Shown here one piece after another: positions 26,044-33,530 of a DNA stretch of 34,594 nucleotides; the first letter of the stretch is position 1; each line of letters opens with the position of its first letter. Source of the stretch: a virus; the IMG/VR virus record IMGVR_UViG_3300043465_000643, positions 1 to 34,594 of that record; one strand, 5' to 3'. Position numbers and translations under genes: made by a program. The notes beneath the pieces were generated by a model. The model was given only the letters and a program-made list of their open reading frames with translations, ran no database searches and had not been told where the DNA came from.

Positions 26044-27084
26044 ATGGGTTTACCTAAAAAAATAAAGAAACATATTCCATTAACAGAGTCTAAAACTCTT
26101 TTACCAAGAAGAGAAGAACTTTTGGAAAAAATCAATAAAGACGGAACTTATCTTCCAAAATCTTTATTGCACGCTGATTTGGATAGAGGGTTTTTAGATT
26201 TTGTTAAAGACGACTTAAAAGTTGTTATTGAAGGTAAAACAATCCCGACTGTTGATATTTTGGTAACAACCCAAAATTGGGCCCAATTTACCGAAACTTG
26301 GAATTTTCAAAATATAGATAAAAATGCTGAACCACCATTTATTACAGTTGTTAGAACACCTGAAGTTAAATTTGGTAGTAATCCGGCTCTTGTTTATAAT
26401 ATCCCTAATAGAAGACAATATTTTTATGCTCAAGTACCAACTTGGGACGGTCAAAGAAATGGGATGGATATTTACACAATACCTCAACCGGTTCCGGTAG
26501 ATATTACCTATTCAGTTAAGATTATTTGTAATAGAATGAGAGAGTTAAATAAACTTAACCAAATCATTTTAGAAAAATTTGCATCGAAACAAGCATACGC
26601 TGTTATCAAAGGTCATTATATTCCAATTGTTATGGGTAACATTACCGATGAATCAGTATTTGATGTTGAAAAAAGAAAATATTATATTCAAACATACGAA
26701 TTTACTATGTTAGGGTTTTTAATTGATGAAGACGAGTTTGAAGTTGCTCCGGCAATAACTCGAGTGTTGACATCTGTTGAGTTTGATTCTAATAATCCTA
26801 AAAGGAGAAGAAAAAATAATAATGAAGATAGTAAAAGTTTTCAAACAGATGTGTTATTTGTTGTAGGAAACGATACTTTAAGTCAAACAATAAATTACAT
26901 CGTCGATATAAGAGTTGGAGATTCAATTAATGTAGATAGTTTTGACGTGTACATTAATGGAGACTATTATGGTACTGATTTAACGTTAATACAAATCAAC
27001 ACAAATGATGTGTTAAGAATTGATGTGGTTAAAAATGATAATAGTAAGGAAAGTATTCTCCAACTATTAGACTTATTACTTTAA
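26044..27084 (+). CDS. Probable neck/tail-completion protein
   Basis: A 346-residue protein. Its central part (about 100-235) has the features PSLHAD-like LLHADLDRGFLDFV, YFYAQVPTWDG, VPVDITYSVKI, CNRMRELNKLNQI and MGNITDESVF followed by YIQTYEFTMLGFLIDEDEF. The VPVD-x-Y strand and following helix resemble tail-terminator or gp15-like completion proteins, which cap the sheath and tube at the neck. The C-terminal 90 residues (after about 255) are a separate domain of alternating strands preceded by a basic linker KRRRKNNNEDS. Position just before the sheath gene supports a tail-completion role. Confidence is limited since I matched pattern and position only. Confidence 0.5.
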   Translation: MGLPKKIKKHIPLTESKTLLPRREELLEKINKDGTYLPKSLLHADLDRGFLDFVKDDLKVVIEGKTIPTVDILVTTQNWAQFTETWNFQNIDKNAEPPFITVVRTPEVKFGSNPALVYNIPNRRQYFYAQVPTWDGQRNGMDIYTIPQPVPVDITYSVKIICNRMRELNKLNQIILEKFASKQAYAVIKGHYIPIVMGNITDESVFDVEKRKYYIQTYEFTMLGFLIDEDEFEVAPAITRVLTSVEFDSNNPKRRRKNNNEDSKSFQTDVLFVVGNDTLSQTINYIVDIRVGDSINVDSFDVYINGDYYGTDLTLIQINTNDVLRIDVVKNDNSKESILQLLDLLL

Positions 27085-27245
27085 TCCTCACCGTAGACAT
27101 CTTTCTTTGTCTTACATTTCTCAATAATTAGTCTTTCCAAAAACCGATACATTTTAATACCCCTCTTTTCACAGTAGGTTTTAAGAATCTCGTGTGTTTC
27201 CACAGATATCTTTAAATTTTTAATCTTTTTGATGTCTTTATCCAT
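27081..27245 (-). CDS. 54-residue ribbon-helix-helix-like protein
   Basis: ATG at 27245 to TAA at 27081-27083 on the minus strand encodes MDKDIKKIKNLKISVETHEI... ending DVYGED. The pattern LKISVETHEILKTYCEKRG (a strand then a helix) plus KMYRFLERLIIEKC (second helix) fits a ribbon-helix-helix DNA-binding fold. Such small proteins of phages usually act as dimeric repressors or autoregulators. It is divergent to the sheath gene and its stop overlaps the end of the tail-completion-like gene by 4 bases. A TATTTATA motif lies 35 bases upstream on its own strand. It may regulate the divergent sheath promoter; that is inference. Confidence 0.65.
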   Translation of the reverse strand: MDKDIKKIKNLKISVETHEILKTYCEKRGIKMYRFLERLIIEKCKTKKDVYGED

Positions 27246-27280
27246 AAGTAGAAAAAAGGCAGAAAATAATCTACCTAAAA

Positions 27281-27288
27281 TATAAATA
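27281..27288 (-). promoter_or_regulatory. TATTTATA motif ahead of the small regulator-like gene
   Basis: On the minus strand TATTTATA, 35 bases before ATG 27245. It and the sheath motif at 27325-27332 lie 36 bases apart and point in opposite directions. Confidence 0.5.
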
Positions 27289-27324
27289 GTTGCTACGAAG
27301 TAAAGTATTTTGATTTTTTTTTAA

Positions 27325-27332
27325 TATTTATA
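27325..27332 (+). promoter_or_regulatory. TATTTATA motif ahead of the sheath gene
   Basis: Exact TATTTATA, 30 bases before ATG 27363, in a strongly A/T-rich leader with no Shine-Dalgarno box (repeated AAAC just before the start). Confidence 0.6.
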
Positions 27333-27362
27333 TATAAAATAAATTAATAAACAAACAAACTA

Positions 27363-30300
27363 ATGGCAACAAACAGTAAAGTATTCGTATCTCCTGGGGT
27401 ATATACATCCGAAGTTGATTTGAGTTTCGTAGCACAGAGTGTGGGTGTAACCACATTAGGTATCGTTGGTGAGACCCTAAAAGGTCCTGCATTTGAACCT
27501 ATTTTTATACGTAACTTTGATGAATTCTCAACTTATTTCGGAGGTACTTCTCCTGAAAAGTTTATAAATACACAAATCCCGAAGTATGAAGCTTCGTATA
27601 TCGCAAAATCTTATTTACAACAATCAAACCAATTGTTTGTTACAAGAATTTTGGGATTGTCAGGATATGACGCAGGACCATCTTGGTCTATAAAAACGGT
27701 GGCGAACGTTGATAAAACAACAGTAGATTTTTATTGTACAAGTTATGTTACAATTGATTGTCAACAAGATTGTGACGCATTTTTAGAATATACCTATAAC
27801 ATTCCTTTTTCGGGTTGTGATAATAGTATAGATACAATAGTGTTTGGTGCAATAACTGGAGACGATTCAATCCTATCAAACAAATTTACATCATCATATG
27901 AGAATTTTAACGGTACAACATCAACACTTAGTAGCGACTTTAAACAACAAATTTATGATGTAATTTTATCATCAACAACATTATCCACATCAGCAACGTC
28001 AATTAACGTTTACGGGGCAATTTTAGGAACAGACTATTCTGATTTAGTAATGTTAAGTGGTTATACAGGTGTAACAAATGTGTTTAATATTAATAGTGTT
28101 GATTCAAGTGTTTGTGATTACACATCACCGGATACCGATGTTTGGTATTACTCGATGTTTGATAATAATGGTAATTTTAATTACAGTGGTAGTTCATTCT
28201 ATAGTGTAATTGATAATTTAGTTCAAACAAGTACATTATCTAATTGTGCTAGTTTTAATAGTTTTAGTGTAAGTGGACACGGAGCTAGTATTAATTATAA
28301 CACACAAACAATTAATGTTTACATACCACAAGGAACTGATTTAACAAATATTATTTGTGATTTTAGTGCTTGTACAAGTACTGTTTTAATTGATTGTGTT
28401 GACCAATATAGTGGTGTAACAGAAAATGATTTTTCTGCAACAGGTTGTTTAGAATATCAATTAGTTTCAGAAGATTTAACGGTTTCTACTTTGTGGAATA
28501 TATGTATGGTTGAAATTGACCTTTGTAATCCTGCAACAACAGGACATACCGGTTCTCAATCTATTGGTAACATTAAAACTTGTTATTCTGGTAATGTTAC
28601 CGGAAAAATTTATGTTTACACAGGGACATCATACACCGATTTTGATGATGTAGTTATTACAACTTTACGTTCAAGAGGTTTATCAACTTATAGTACATCA
28701 TCTGATGGACCAACTTACCAAGTAAATGATATTGCAAATGTAACATTAAATTGTACAGGAAACTATTCAACAGTTAAAAATAACCCATATTCTGAATTTG
28801 GTATTAATGTAACAGATAAAGATGGTAATACTTTCTTCTTTGAGACATCCCTTAGTGATTCAGATTCAAAGAATGTTAGTAAAGTTTTTGGAACATCTAA
28901 CTTTGGTAAACCAAGAACCACTGTTCCATTATTTGTTGAAGAAAACTTCCAATCGTTATTAAATTATTCATACAATAAAGGATACATTAGAGGATTAAAT
29001 TGTGATTTAACTGCATTACCAAGAGCGAATAATGAAGATAATGACTCTTCTTCTATAGCGTTTTATTTAGAACAATATCAAACACCGGTATCTCCGTGGA
29101 TTGTTTCTGAGTTAAGAGGTAGTAAAGTTTACAATTTATTTAGATTTGCAACAATTTCTGATGGTGAATCAGCAAATAGTGAAGTTAAAATATCATTAGT
29201 TAATATGTCATTTTCAAACCAAACATTTGATGTATTGGTTAGAGATTTCTTTGATAGTGATGCAAATCCTGTTGTTTTAGAAAAATTCACAAATTGTTCT
29301 ATGAACCCAAACAGTAATTCATTTATTGGTGTGAAAATAGGTACAGTTGGCGGTGAATATACATTAAACTCTAAATATATAATGGTTGAAATGAACGAAG
29401 ATGCTCCGATAGACGCACTTCCTTGTGGATTCCAAGGTTTCAAATTTAGACAATATGGAACATCTCAATCACCATTCCCTATTTATAAAACTAAATACGA
29501 CTATCCGGGTGAGGTAGTGTTTGACCCACCATTTGGTAACGCTTCAGGTGGTAATGTAACACAATCAAGTCCTGGTGATAATGTTCGTAGAACTTATTTA
29601 GGTATTTCTACAGGATACGGTGCGGGTTACGATGTTGATTTCTTTAATTATAAAGGAAAACAACTTCCATTAGATTTATGTAAAGTAAGTGATTACGCGG
29701 AATGGAATGTTCAAACAAGAGGTTTCCATATGGATATAAATGCGGCATCAATCGTTTATCCGGGAACAAATAAACCAGAATTCTTTGTTGGTTCAGCACC
29801 TTTCGTTACAGACCCTGATAGTACGGCAAACCCATACTATAACATTTATGCACGTAAATTCTCATTATTAGTACAAGGTGGTTTTGATGGTTGGGATATC
29901 TATAGAGAATCAAGAACTAACACTGATAATTTCAGAATAGGTCAATCTCAATTCTTAAAAGGTTTCTGTCCGGACTTTAGATACCCTACAGCAACAGGTT
30001 GGGGAGCATTTAAACAAATAACAGTTGGTCATAATACTCAAGATTGGGCAAATTCTGATTATTACGCATACTTATTAGGTCAACAAACATTCTCAAACCC
30101 TGAGGCTGTAAATATTAATTTATTTGTAACACCTGGTATTGACGCTGTTAATCACGGTGACTTAGTTGGTAGTGCTATTGAGATGATTGAATACAATAGA
30201 GCGGATTCATTATATATTTGTACAACACCTGATTACCAAATGTTTGTACCATCAACAACTAATCCAACGGATTTAATTTATCCACAAGAAGCTGTTGATA

Positions 30301-30938
30301 GTTTAACTGATATTGACTCTAACTATACTGCAACATATTACCCTTGGATTTTAGTAAAAGATAGTGTGAATAACACACAAATCTATTTACCACCAACAGG
30401 TGAGGTTGTTAAAAACTTGGCGTTAACGGACAACATCGCATTCCCTTGGTTCGCAGCTGCGGGTTACACAAGAGGTATTGTAAACGCTATTAAAGCGAGA
30501 AAGAAACTTACTCAAGAAGATAGAGACGTACTTTATCAAGGACGTATTAATCCAATTGCGACTTTCTCTGACGTTGGAACAGTAATTTGGGGTAATAAAA
30601 CTCTACAAGTAGCTCAATCAGCTCTTGATAGAATAAACGTTAGAAGATTATTACTTCAAGCTCGTAAATTGATTTCAGCGGTATCTGTAAGATTATTGTT
30701 TGAACAAAACGACCAAAAAGTAAGACAAGACTTCTTAAACGCGGTTAACCCTATCTTAGATGCAATCAGAAGAGACAGAGGTTTATATGATTTCCGAGTA
30801 ACAGTTTCTTCAGACGCTGCTGACTTAGATAGAAATCAGTTAACAGGTAAGATTTATATCAAACCAACCAAATCGTTAGAATTTATAGATATCACATTCT
30901 ATATTACTCCAACCGGAGCATCTTTCGAGAATATATAA
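27363..30938 (+). CDS. gp18: Tail sheath protein, gp18-like, with a large insertion
   Basis: The N-terminus (VFVSPGVYTSEVDLS, then GIVGETLKGPAFEP and RNFDEFSTYFGG) and the C-terminus (NVRRLLLQARKLIS, DFRVTVSSD, NQLTGKIYIKPTKSLEFID) are typical of T4-type sheath subunits. VSPWIVSELRGSKVYNLFRF near 574 is also a standard sheath segment. At 1191 residues it is far longer than T4 gp18 (659). The excess lies mostly between about residues 115 and 570, a region of Cys-bearing beta-type sequence; near 315-330 it has an Ig-like pattern with NVYIPQGTDLTNI. It probably forms surface-exposed decoration of the sheath. Subunits polymerise around the tube and contract on infection. No frameshift is seen. 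A strong hairpin follows the stop. Confidence 0.93.
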   Translation: MATNSKVFVSPGVYTSEVDLSFVAQSVGVTTLGIVGETLKGPAFEPIFIRNFDEFSTYFGGTSPEKFINTQIPKYEASYIAKSYLQQSNQLFVTRILGLSGYDAGPSWSIKTVANVDKTTVDFYCTSYVTIDCQQDCDAFLEYTYNIPFSGCDNSIDTIVFGAITGDDSILSNKFTSSYENFNGTTSTLSSDFKQQIYDVILSSTTLSTSATSINVYGAILGTDYSDLVMLSGYTGVTNVFNINSVDSSVCDYTSPDTDVWYYSMFDNNGNFNYSGSSFYSVIDNLVQTSTLSNCASFNSFSVSGHGASINYNTQTINVYIPQGTDLTNIICDFSACTSTVLIDCVDQYSGVTENDFSATGCLEYQLVSEDLTVSTLWNICMVEIDLCNPATTGHTGSQSIGNIKTCYSGNVTGKIYVYTGTSYTDFDDVVITTLRSRGLSTYSTSSDGPTYQVNDIANVTLNCTGNYSTVKNNPYSEFGINVTDKDGNTFFFETSLSDSDSKNVSKVFGTSNFGKPRTTVPLFVEENFQSLLNYSYNKGYIRGLNCDLTALPRANNEDNDSSSIAFYLEQYQTPVSPWIVSELRGSKVYNLFRFATISDGESANSEVKISLVNMSFSNQTFDVLVRDFFDSDANPVVLEKFTNCSMNPNSNSFIGVKIGTVGGEYTLNSKYIMVEMNEDAPIDALPCGFQGFKFRQYGTSQSPFPIYKTKYDYPGEVVFDPPFGNASGGNVTQSSPGDNVRRTYLGISTGYGAGYDVDFFNYKGKQLPLDLCKVSDYAEWNVQTRGFHMDINAASIVYPGTNKPEFFVGSAPFVTDPDSTANPYYNIYARKFSLLVQGGFDGWDIYRESRTNTDNFRIGQSQFLKGFCPDFRYPTATGWGAFKQITVGHNTQDWANSDYYAYLLGQQTFSNPEAVNINLFVTPGIDAVNHGDLVGSAIEMIEYNRADSLYICTTPDYQMFVPSTTNPTDLIYPQEAVDSLTDIDSNYTATYYPWILVKDSVNNTQIYLPPTGEVVKNLALTDNIAFPWFAAAGYTRGIVNAIKARKKLTQEDRDVLYQGRINPIATFSDVGTVIWGNKTLQVAQSALDRINVRRLLLQARKLISAVSVRLLFEQNDQKVRQDFLNAVNPILDAIRRDRGLYDFRVTVSSDAADLDRNQLTGKIYIKPTKSLEFIDITFYITPTGASFENI

Positions 30939-30945
30939 TAATAAA

Positions 30946-30978
30946 AATTATGACCCATTATAATAGTGGGTCATAATT
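30946..30978 (+). terminator. Strong hairpin after the sheath gene
   Basis: A perfect 12-base-pair stem (30946-30957 with 30967-30978, core TGACCCA/TGGGTCA) and a 9-base loop, starting 7 bases after the sheath stop. There is no T-tract on its 3' side, so it may be a weak terminator, an mRNA-stabilising hairpin or a processing site that raises sheath levels relative to the next gene. Confidence 0.6.
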
Positions 30979-30996
30979 AAGCCTTAATTTAAATGT

Positions 30997-31815
30997 ATGT
31001 TAAAAAATAAAATAGTCGAAGGTATTGATGAAACGGGAGCACCGGATGAAAAATATTACGCATTTGATTGGGATGATAATATTGTCTCAATGCCAACTAA
31101 AATATTGTTAAAAGATGAAGAGGGGGATACTGTAGGAATGTCAACCGAAGATTTTGCCACATATAGAGAAGAGATTGGTAAAGAACCTTTTGAGTTTGAC
31201 GGGCATAAAATTGTTGGTTTTTCCGACCAACCATTTTTTTATTTTGGTGTTAATGGTGACAAACAATTTATTATAGATGCTATGACGGCTAAACCAGGTC
31301 CTGCTTGGGATGATTTTGTTGAGGCAATTAATAATGGTTCTATATTTTCAATTGTTACCGCAAGAGGACATACACCGTCAGTTATAAAAGAGGCTTGTTA
31401 TAATTATATCATTTCTAATTATAACGGTATAGATTCAAATGAATTAGTTAAAAATTTAGAAAAATATAGAGATTTAAATGATGAAGACAGCATTTCTAAA
31501 AGAGAAATGATTAGAGAATATTTGGATTTATGTAAATTTTACCCTGTAAGTTATGGAGAAGGTTCCGCAACTAATCCGGAGGAAGGTAAAATTAAAGCGT
31601 TAAAAGAATTTGTGGGGTATGTTAAAGAAATGTCTAATTATATTCAAAAGAAGGCGTTTTTAAAAAATAAAATAAGTAATTATTTTGTCCCTAAGATTGG
31701 ATTTTCAGATGACGATTTAAAAAATGTGGATGTTGTAAAAAAACATTTTGAGCAAGACCCAGAGAATATAATTAAAACATATTCAACAGCAGGAGGAATA
31801 AAAAAAGAATATTAA
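30997..31815 (+). CDS. HAD-superfamily phosphatase-like protein
   Basis: A 272-residue protein with HAD motif I FDWDDN at 23-28 (nucleophile D24 and acid D26), motif II SIVTARGH at 118-124 (T121), a Lys-containing stretch PEEGKIKALKEF near 194-205 and an acidic GFSDDD at 235-240 for motif IV. TARGH and the acidic pair are also found in phage polynucleotide kinase/phosphatases and other phage HAD proteins. A large helical cap lies between motifs I and II. The substrate could be a nucleotide or a nucleic-acid end. It sits between the sheath and tube genes and the start is 58 bases after the sheath stop, with the hairpin between; a structural-gene location for an enzyme is unusual. Confidence 0.75.
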   Translation: MLKNKIVEGIDETGAPDEKYYAFDWDDNIVSMPTKILLKDEEGDTVGMSTEDFATYREEIGKEPFEFDGHKIVGFSDQPFFYFGVNGDKQFIIDAMTAKPGPAWDDFVEAINNGSIFSIVTARGHTPSVIKEACYNYIISNYNGIDSNELVKNLEKYRDLNDEDSISKREMIREYLDLCKFYPVSYGEGSATNPEEGKIKALKEFVGYVKEMSNYIQKKAFLKNKISNYFVPKIGFSDDDLKNVDVVKKHFEQDPENIIKTYSTAGGIKKEY

Positions 31816-31944
31816 AATAATTATTATAATAAAAACTATTTAATAAATAAAAACTATAAAATAAATATTAATATAAAAACTAGGATTTCTAGAATGATAA
31901 ATATTTTAATTTTAAAAGTCAAGTGATAAAATTTAAATAGGTTA

Positions 31945-31952
31945 TATTTATA
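31945..31952 (+). promoter_or_regulatory. TATTTATA motif ahead of the tube gene
   Basis: Exact TATTTATA, 41 bases before ATG 31994, in the 178-base noncoding stretch 31816-31993, which is otherwise A/T-rich and holds no other recognisable feature. Confidence 0.55.
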
Positions 31953-31993
31953 ATAAACAAGATAAAAAATAAAATTTAAAAAACAAATAGACA

Positions 31994-32482
31994 ATGGCTG
32001 ATTTATTAATGAAAATGCCCATACCGTATGAACCAAAAAGACAAAATAGGTTTATTGTACGATTCCCTTCAGCTTTAGGGATTAACGAATGGTTCGTAGA
32101 ATCGGCTGCTAGACCACACGTAACTATAACTCCGGTGGCGATACCTTTCTTAAATACTGAAACATATGTTGCAGGACGTTTTGTTTGGAGTACTATACCA
32201 GTTAAATTTAGAGACCCAATTGGACCTTCTGCGTCTCAAGCTCTTATGGAGTGGGTTCGTTTATGTGCGGAGTCTGTAACAGGACGTATGGGATACGCAG
32301 CGGGATATAAAAAGAATGTTGACCTTGAAATGTTAGACCCAACAGGTGTTGTTGTGGAAAAATGGATTTTGGAAGGTTCTTGGTTAAGTGATGTTAACTT
32401 TGATGCTTTACAGTATAGTTCAGATGCTTTAGCGACTATCAGTGCGACATTAAGAATGGATAGATGTATTTTAGTATACTAA
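31994..32482 (+). CDS. gp19: Tail tube protein, gp19-like
   Basis: A 162-residue protein, essentially the length of T4 gp19 (163). Residues include RQNRFIVRFPSALGI, then VESAARPHVT, PVKFRDPIGPSASQALMEWVR, and KNVDLEMLDPTGVVVEKWILEG followed by a SWLSDVNFDAL strand. These are the conserved strands and helix of T4-type tube subunits (T4_gp19). Hexamers stack to make the inner tail tube that injects DNA. It is followed by a terminator, so tube can be made in large amounts as a separate transcript. The start ATG has an A-rich leader only. Confidence 0.92.
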   Translation: MADLLMKMPIPYEPKRQNRFIVRFPSALGINEWFVESAARPHVTITPVAIPFLNTETYVAGRFVWSTIPVKFRDPIGPSASQALMEWVRLCAESVTGRMGYAAGYKKNVDLEMLDPTGVVVEKWILEGSWLSDVNFDALQYSSDALATISATLRMDRCILVY

Positions 32483-32503
32483 TATTATTATAAAATAAAA
32501 ATT

Positions 32504-32527
32504 AATCCCACATTAGTGGGATTTTTT
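32504..32527 (+). terminator. Rho-independent terminator after the tube gene
   Basis: An 8-base-pair stem (AATCCCAC/GTGGGATT, 32504-32511 with 32516-32523), 4-base loop ATTA and a six-T tract. It lies 21 bases after the tube stop. Confidence 0.88.
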
Positions 32528-32534
32528 ATTTATA
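32527..32534 (+). promoter_or_regulatory. TATTTATA motif after the tube terminator
   Basis: Exact TATTTATA directly overlapping the end of the terminator T-tract and 53 bases before the next ATG. A second copy lies closer to that gene, so this one may be chance. Confidence 0.3.
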
Positions 32535-32563
32535 ATACTTTATATAAATTTTTAACTAACTAT

Positions 32564-32571
32564 TATTTATA
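32564..32571 (+). promoter_or_regulatory. TATTTATA motif ahead of the chaperone-like gene
   Basis: Exact TATTTATA, 16 bases before ATG 32588, in the gap after the tube terminator. Confidence 0.55.
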
Positions 32572-32587
32572 ATAAAAACAAAATTAT

Positions 32588-33343
32588 ATGGAACAAGATA
32601 TTGTAAACGCTGGAACCGAAAATTTCAATTTACCACACGATGTTGTGCAATTACCTTCAGGGGGGATTTTTTATAAATCAAAAAAGAAATCAATAAAAGT
32701 AGGTTATTTAACTGCAACAGATGAAAACTCGTTAATGTCGGGTCAAGGAACTAATGATAATATTATTATGTCATTACTTAGAAATAAAATGTATGAACAC
32801 GACCTAAGACCGGAAGAGTTAATTGACGGGGATGTTGAAGCGATTTTATTATTCTTAAGAAATACATCTTTTGGTCCTGAATATACTGTAAGTTTAACTG
32901 ACCCTCAAACAAAAAAACCTTTTTCACATTCGGTTATTTTGGATGAATTAGATATTAGAAAAACTGAAGTTAAACCGGATGAAAATGGATTATTTACAAC
33001 AAAATTACCAAAATCAGGTGTTACTGTTAAATTAAGACCATTAACATACGCAGATACTTTGGAAATAAGTTCAATAGTTGATACTTATCCTGTTGGTAGA
33101 ACAGCACCAATAGTAACACTTAGATTAATGAAACATATTGTGGAAGTTAATGGTGATTCCGATAAATCAAATATTGCGATATTTGTAAGTACCCTACCGA
33201 TTATGGATTCAAAATATATCCGTAAATTTATTAGAGATAACCAACCATCGTTAGAATTAACGAGAGCCGCAATCGCCCCATCAGGAGAAAAGATATCATT
33301 TGAGATATCGTTTGGGGTGGAGTTTTTTCGGCCTTTCTTCTAA
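32588..33343 (+). CDS. Baseplate hub/tail-assembly protein (gp26-like), frame 0 product
   Basis: A 251-residue protein. VVQLPSGGIFYK near 20, KVGYLTATDENSLMSG near 38, LIDGDVEAILLFLRNTSFGPEY near 79-99, and VKLRPLTYADTLEIS near 148 fit the T4_baseplate/gp26 family (PF12322), a chaperone or hub component with the pattern LPSxG-x-Y ... T-x-x-DE ... L-x-GD-x-x-A-x-L-x-x-LR. Its short C-terminus GVEFFRPFF is probably a decoy: the reading frame continues downstream in another frame (see 33327-33485). That would give a long and a short product, as in tail-assembly chaperones that come before tape-measure genes. Here the next gene after the extension is the tape-measure-like one. The gp26 role is from family pattern, the frameshift from sequence. 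Confidence 0.7.
   Translation: MEQDIVNAGTENFNLPHDVVQLPSGGIFYKSKKKSIKVGYLTATDENSLMSGQGTNDNIIMSLLRNKMYEHDLRPEELIDGDVEAILLFLRNTSFGPEYTVSLTDPQTKKPFSHSVILDELDIRKTEVKPDENGLFTTKLPKSGVTVKLRPLTYADTLEISSIVDTYPVGRTAPIVTLRLMKHIVEVNGDSDKSNIAIFVSTLPIMDSKYIRKFIRDNQPSLELTRAAIAPSGEKISFEISFGVEFFRPFF
33323..33331 (+). other. Candidate +1 (or -2) ribosomal frameshift site
   Basis: TTT TTT CGG in frame 0. Phe tRNA on TTT could slip one base forward to TTC while the rare Arg codon CGG waits in the A site. The result is FGLSSNHRQLL, continuing to the stop at 33485 and making a product of about 298 residues. The -2 alternative gives 299. A -1 shift does not enter this frame. Confidence 0.55.
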
Positions 33344-33485
33344 TCACAGACAACTTCTGATTGAAGAATATTACTTTATGGCGAAATTTATTAGAACTTC
33401 ATATACTGAATTCTTTCAAATTCCGACATATGTTAGAAAATACCTTATAGATAGGATAATTGAAGATAATACACCAAAGACGTAA
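33327..33485 (+). CDS. Frameshift extension of the chaperone-like gene
   Basis: This 52-codon segment reads FGLSSNHRQLLIEEYYF... QIPTYVRKYLIDRIIED... to TAA 33485. It has good coding character and a helical, charged pattern like the T-domain part of tail-assembly chaperones. An independent start is possible at ATG 33300 (inside the upstream gene) or ATG 33378 (MAKFIRTSY, only 35 residues), so a separate small gene cannot be excluded. The ATG at 33300 would duplicate in another frame part of the gene upstream, which makes it a weaker choice than the frameshift. The tape-measure-like gene follows 45 bases after its stop. Confidence 0.55.
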   Translation, partial: FGLSSNHRQLLIEEYYFMAKFIRTSYTEFFQIPTYVRKYLIDRIIEDNTPKT

Positions 33486-33506
33486 TTTAAAACTACTCTT
33501 TGGTGT
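33471..33506 (+). terminator. Inverted repeat ahead of the tape-measure-like gene
   Basis: A perfect 10-base-pair stem, ACACCAAAGA (33471-33480) with TCTTTGGTGT (33497-33506), and a 16-base loop. It overlaps the end of the preceding coding segment and leads directly into a TATTTATG motif. There is only a short T-run, so it could be a terminator or a regulatory hairpin. Confidence 0.5.
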
Positions 33507-33513
33507 ATTTATG
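33506..33513 (+). promoter_or_regulatory. TATTTATG motif ahead of the tape-measure-like gene
   Basis: TATTTATG, 17 bases before ATG 33531, a last-base variant of the common octamer. It begins at the last base of the inverted repeat at 33471-33506. Confidence 0.45.
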
Positions 33514-33530
33514 TATAAAACACATTTGTT

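Noticed and set aside
29480-29487. TATTTATA inside the sheath gene
   Set aside because: It encodes PIYK in a conserved part of the sheath; no gene starts nearby.
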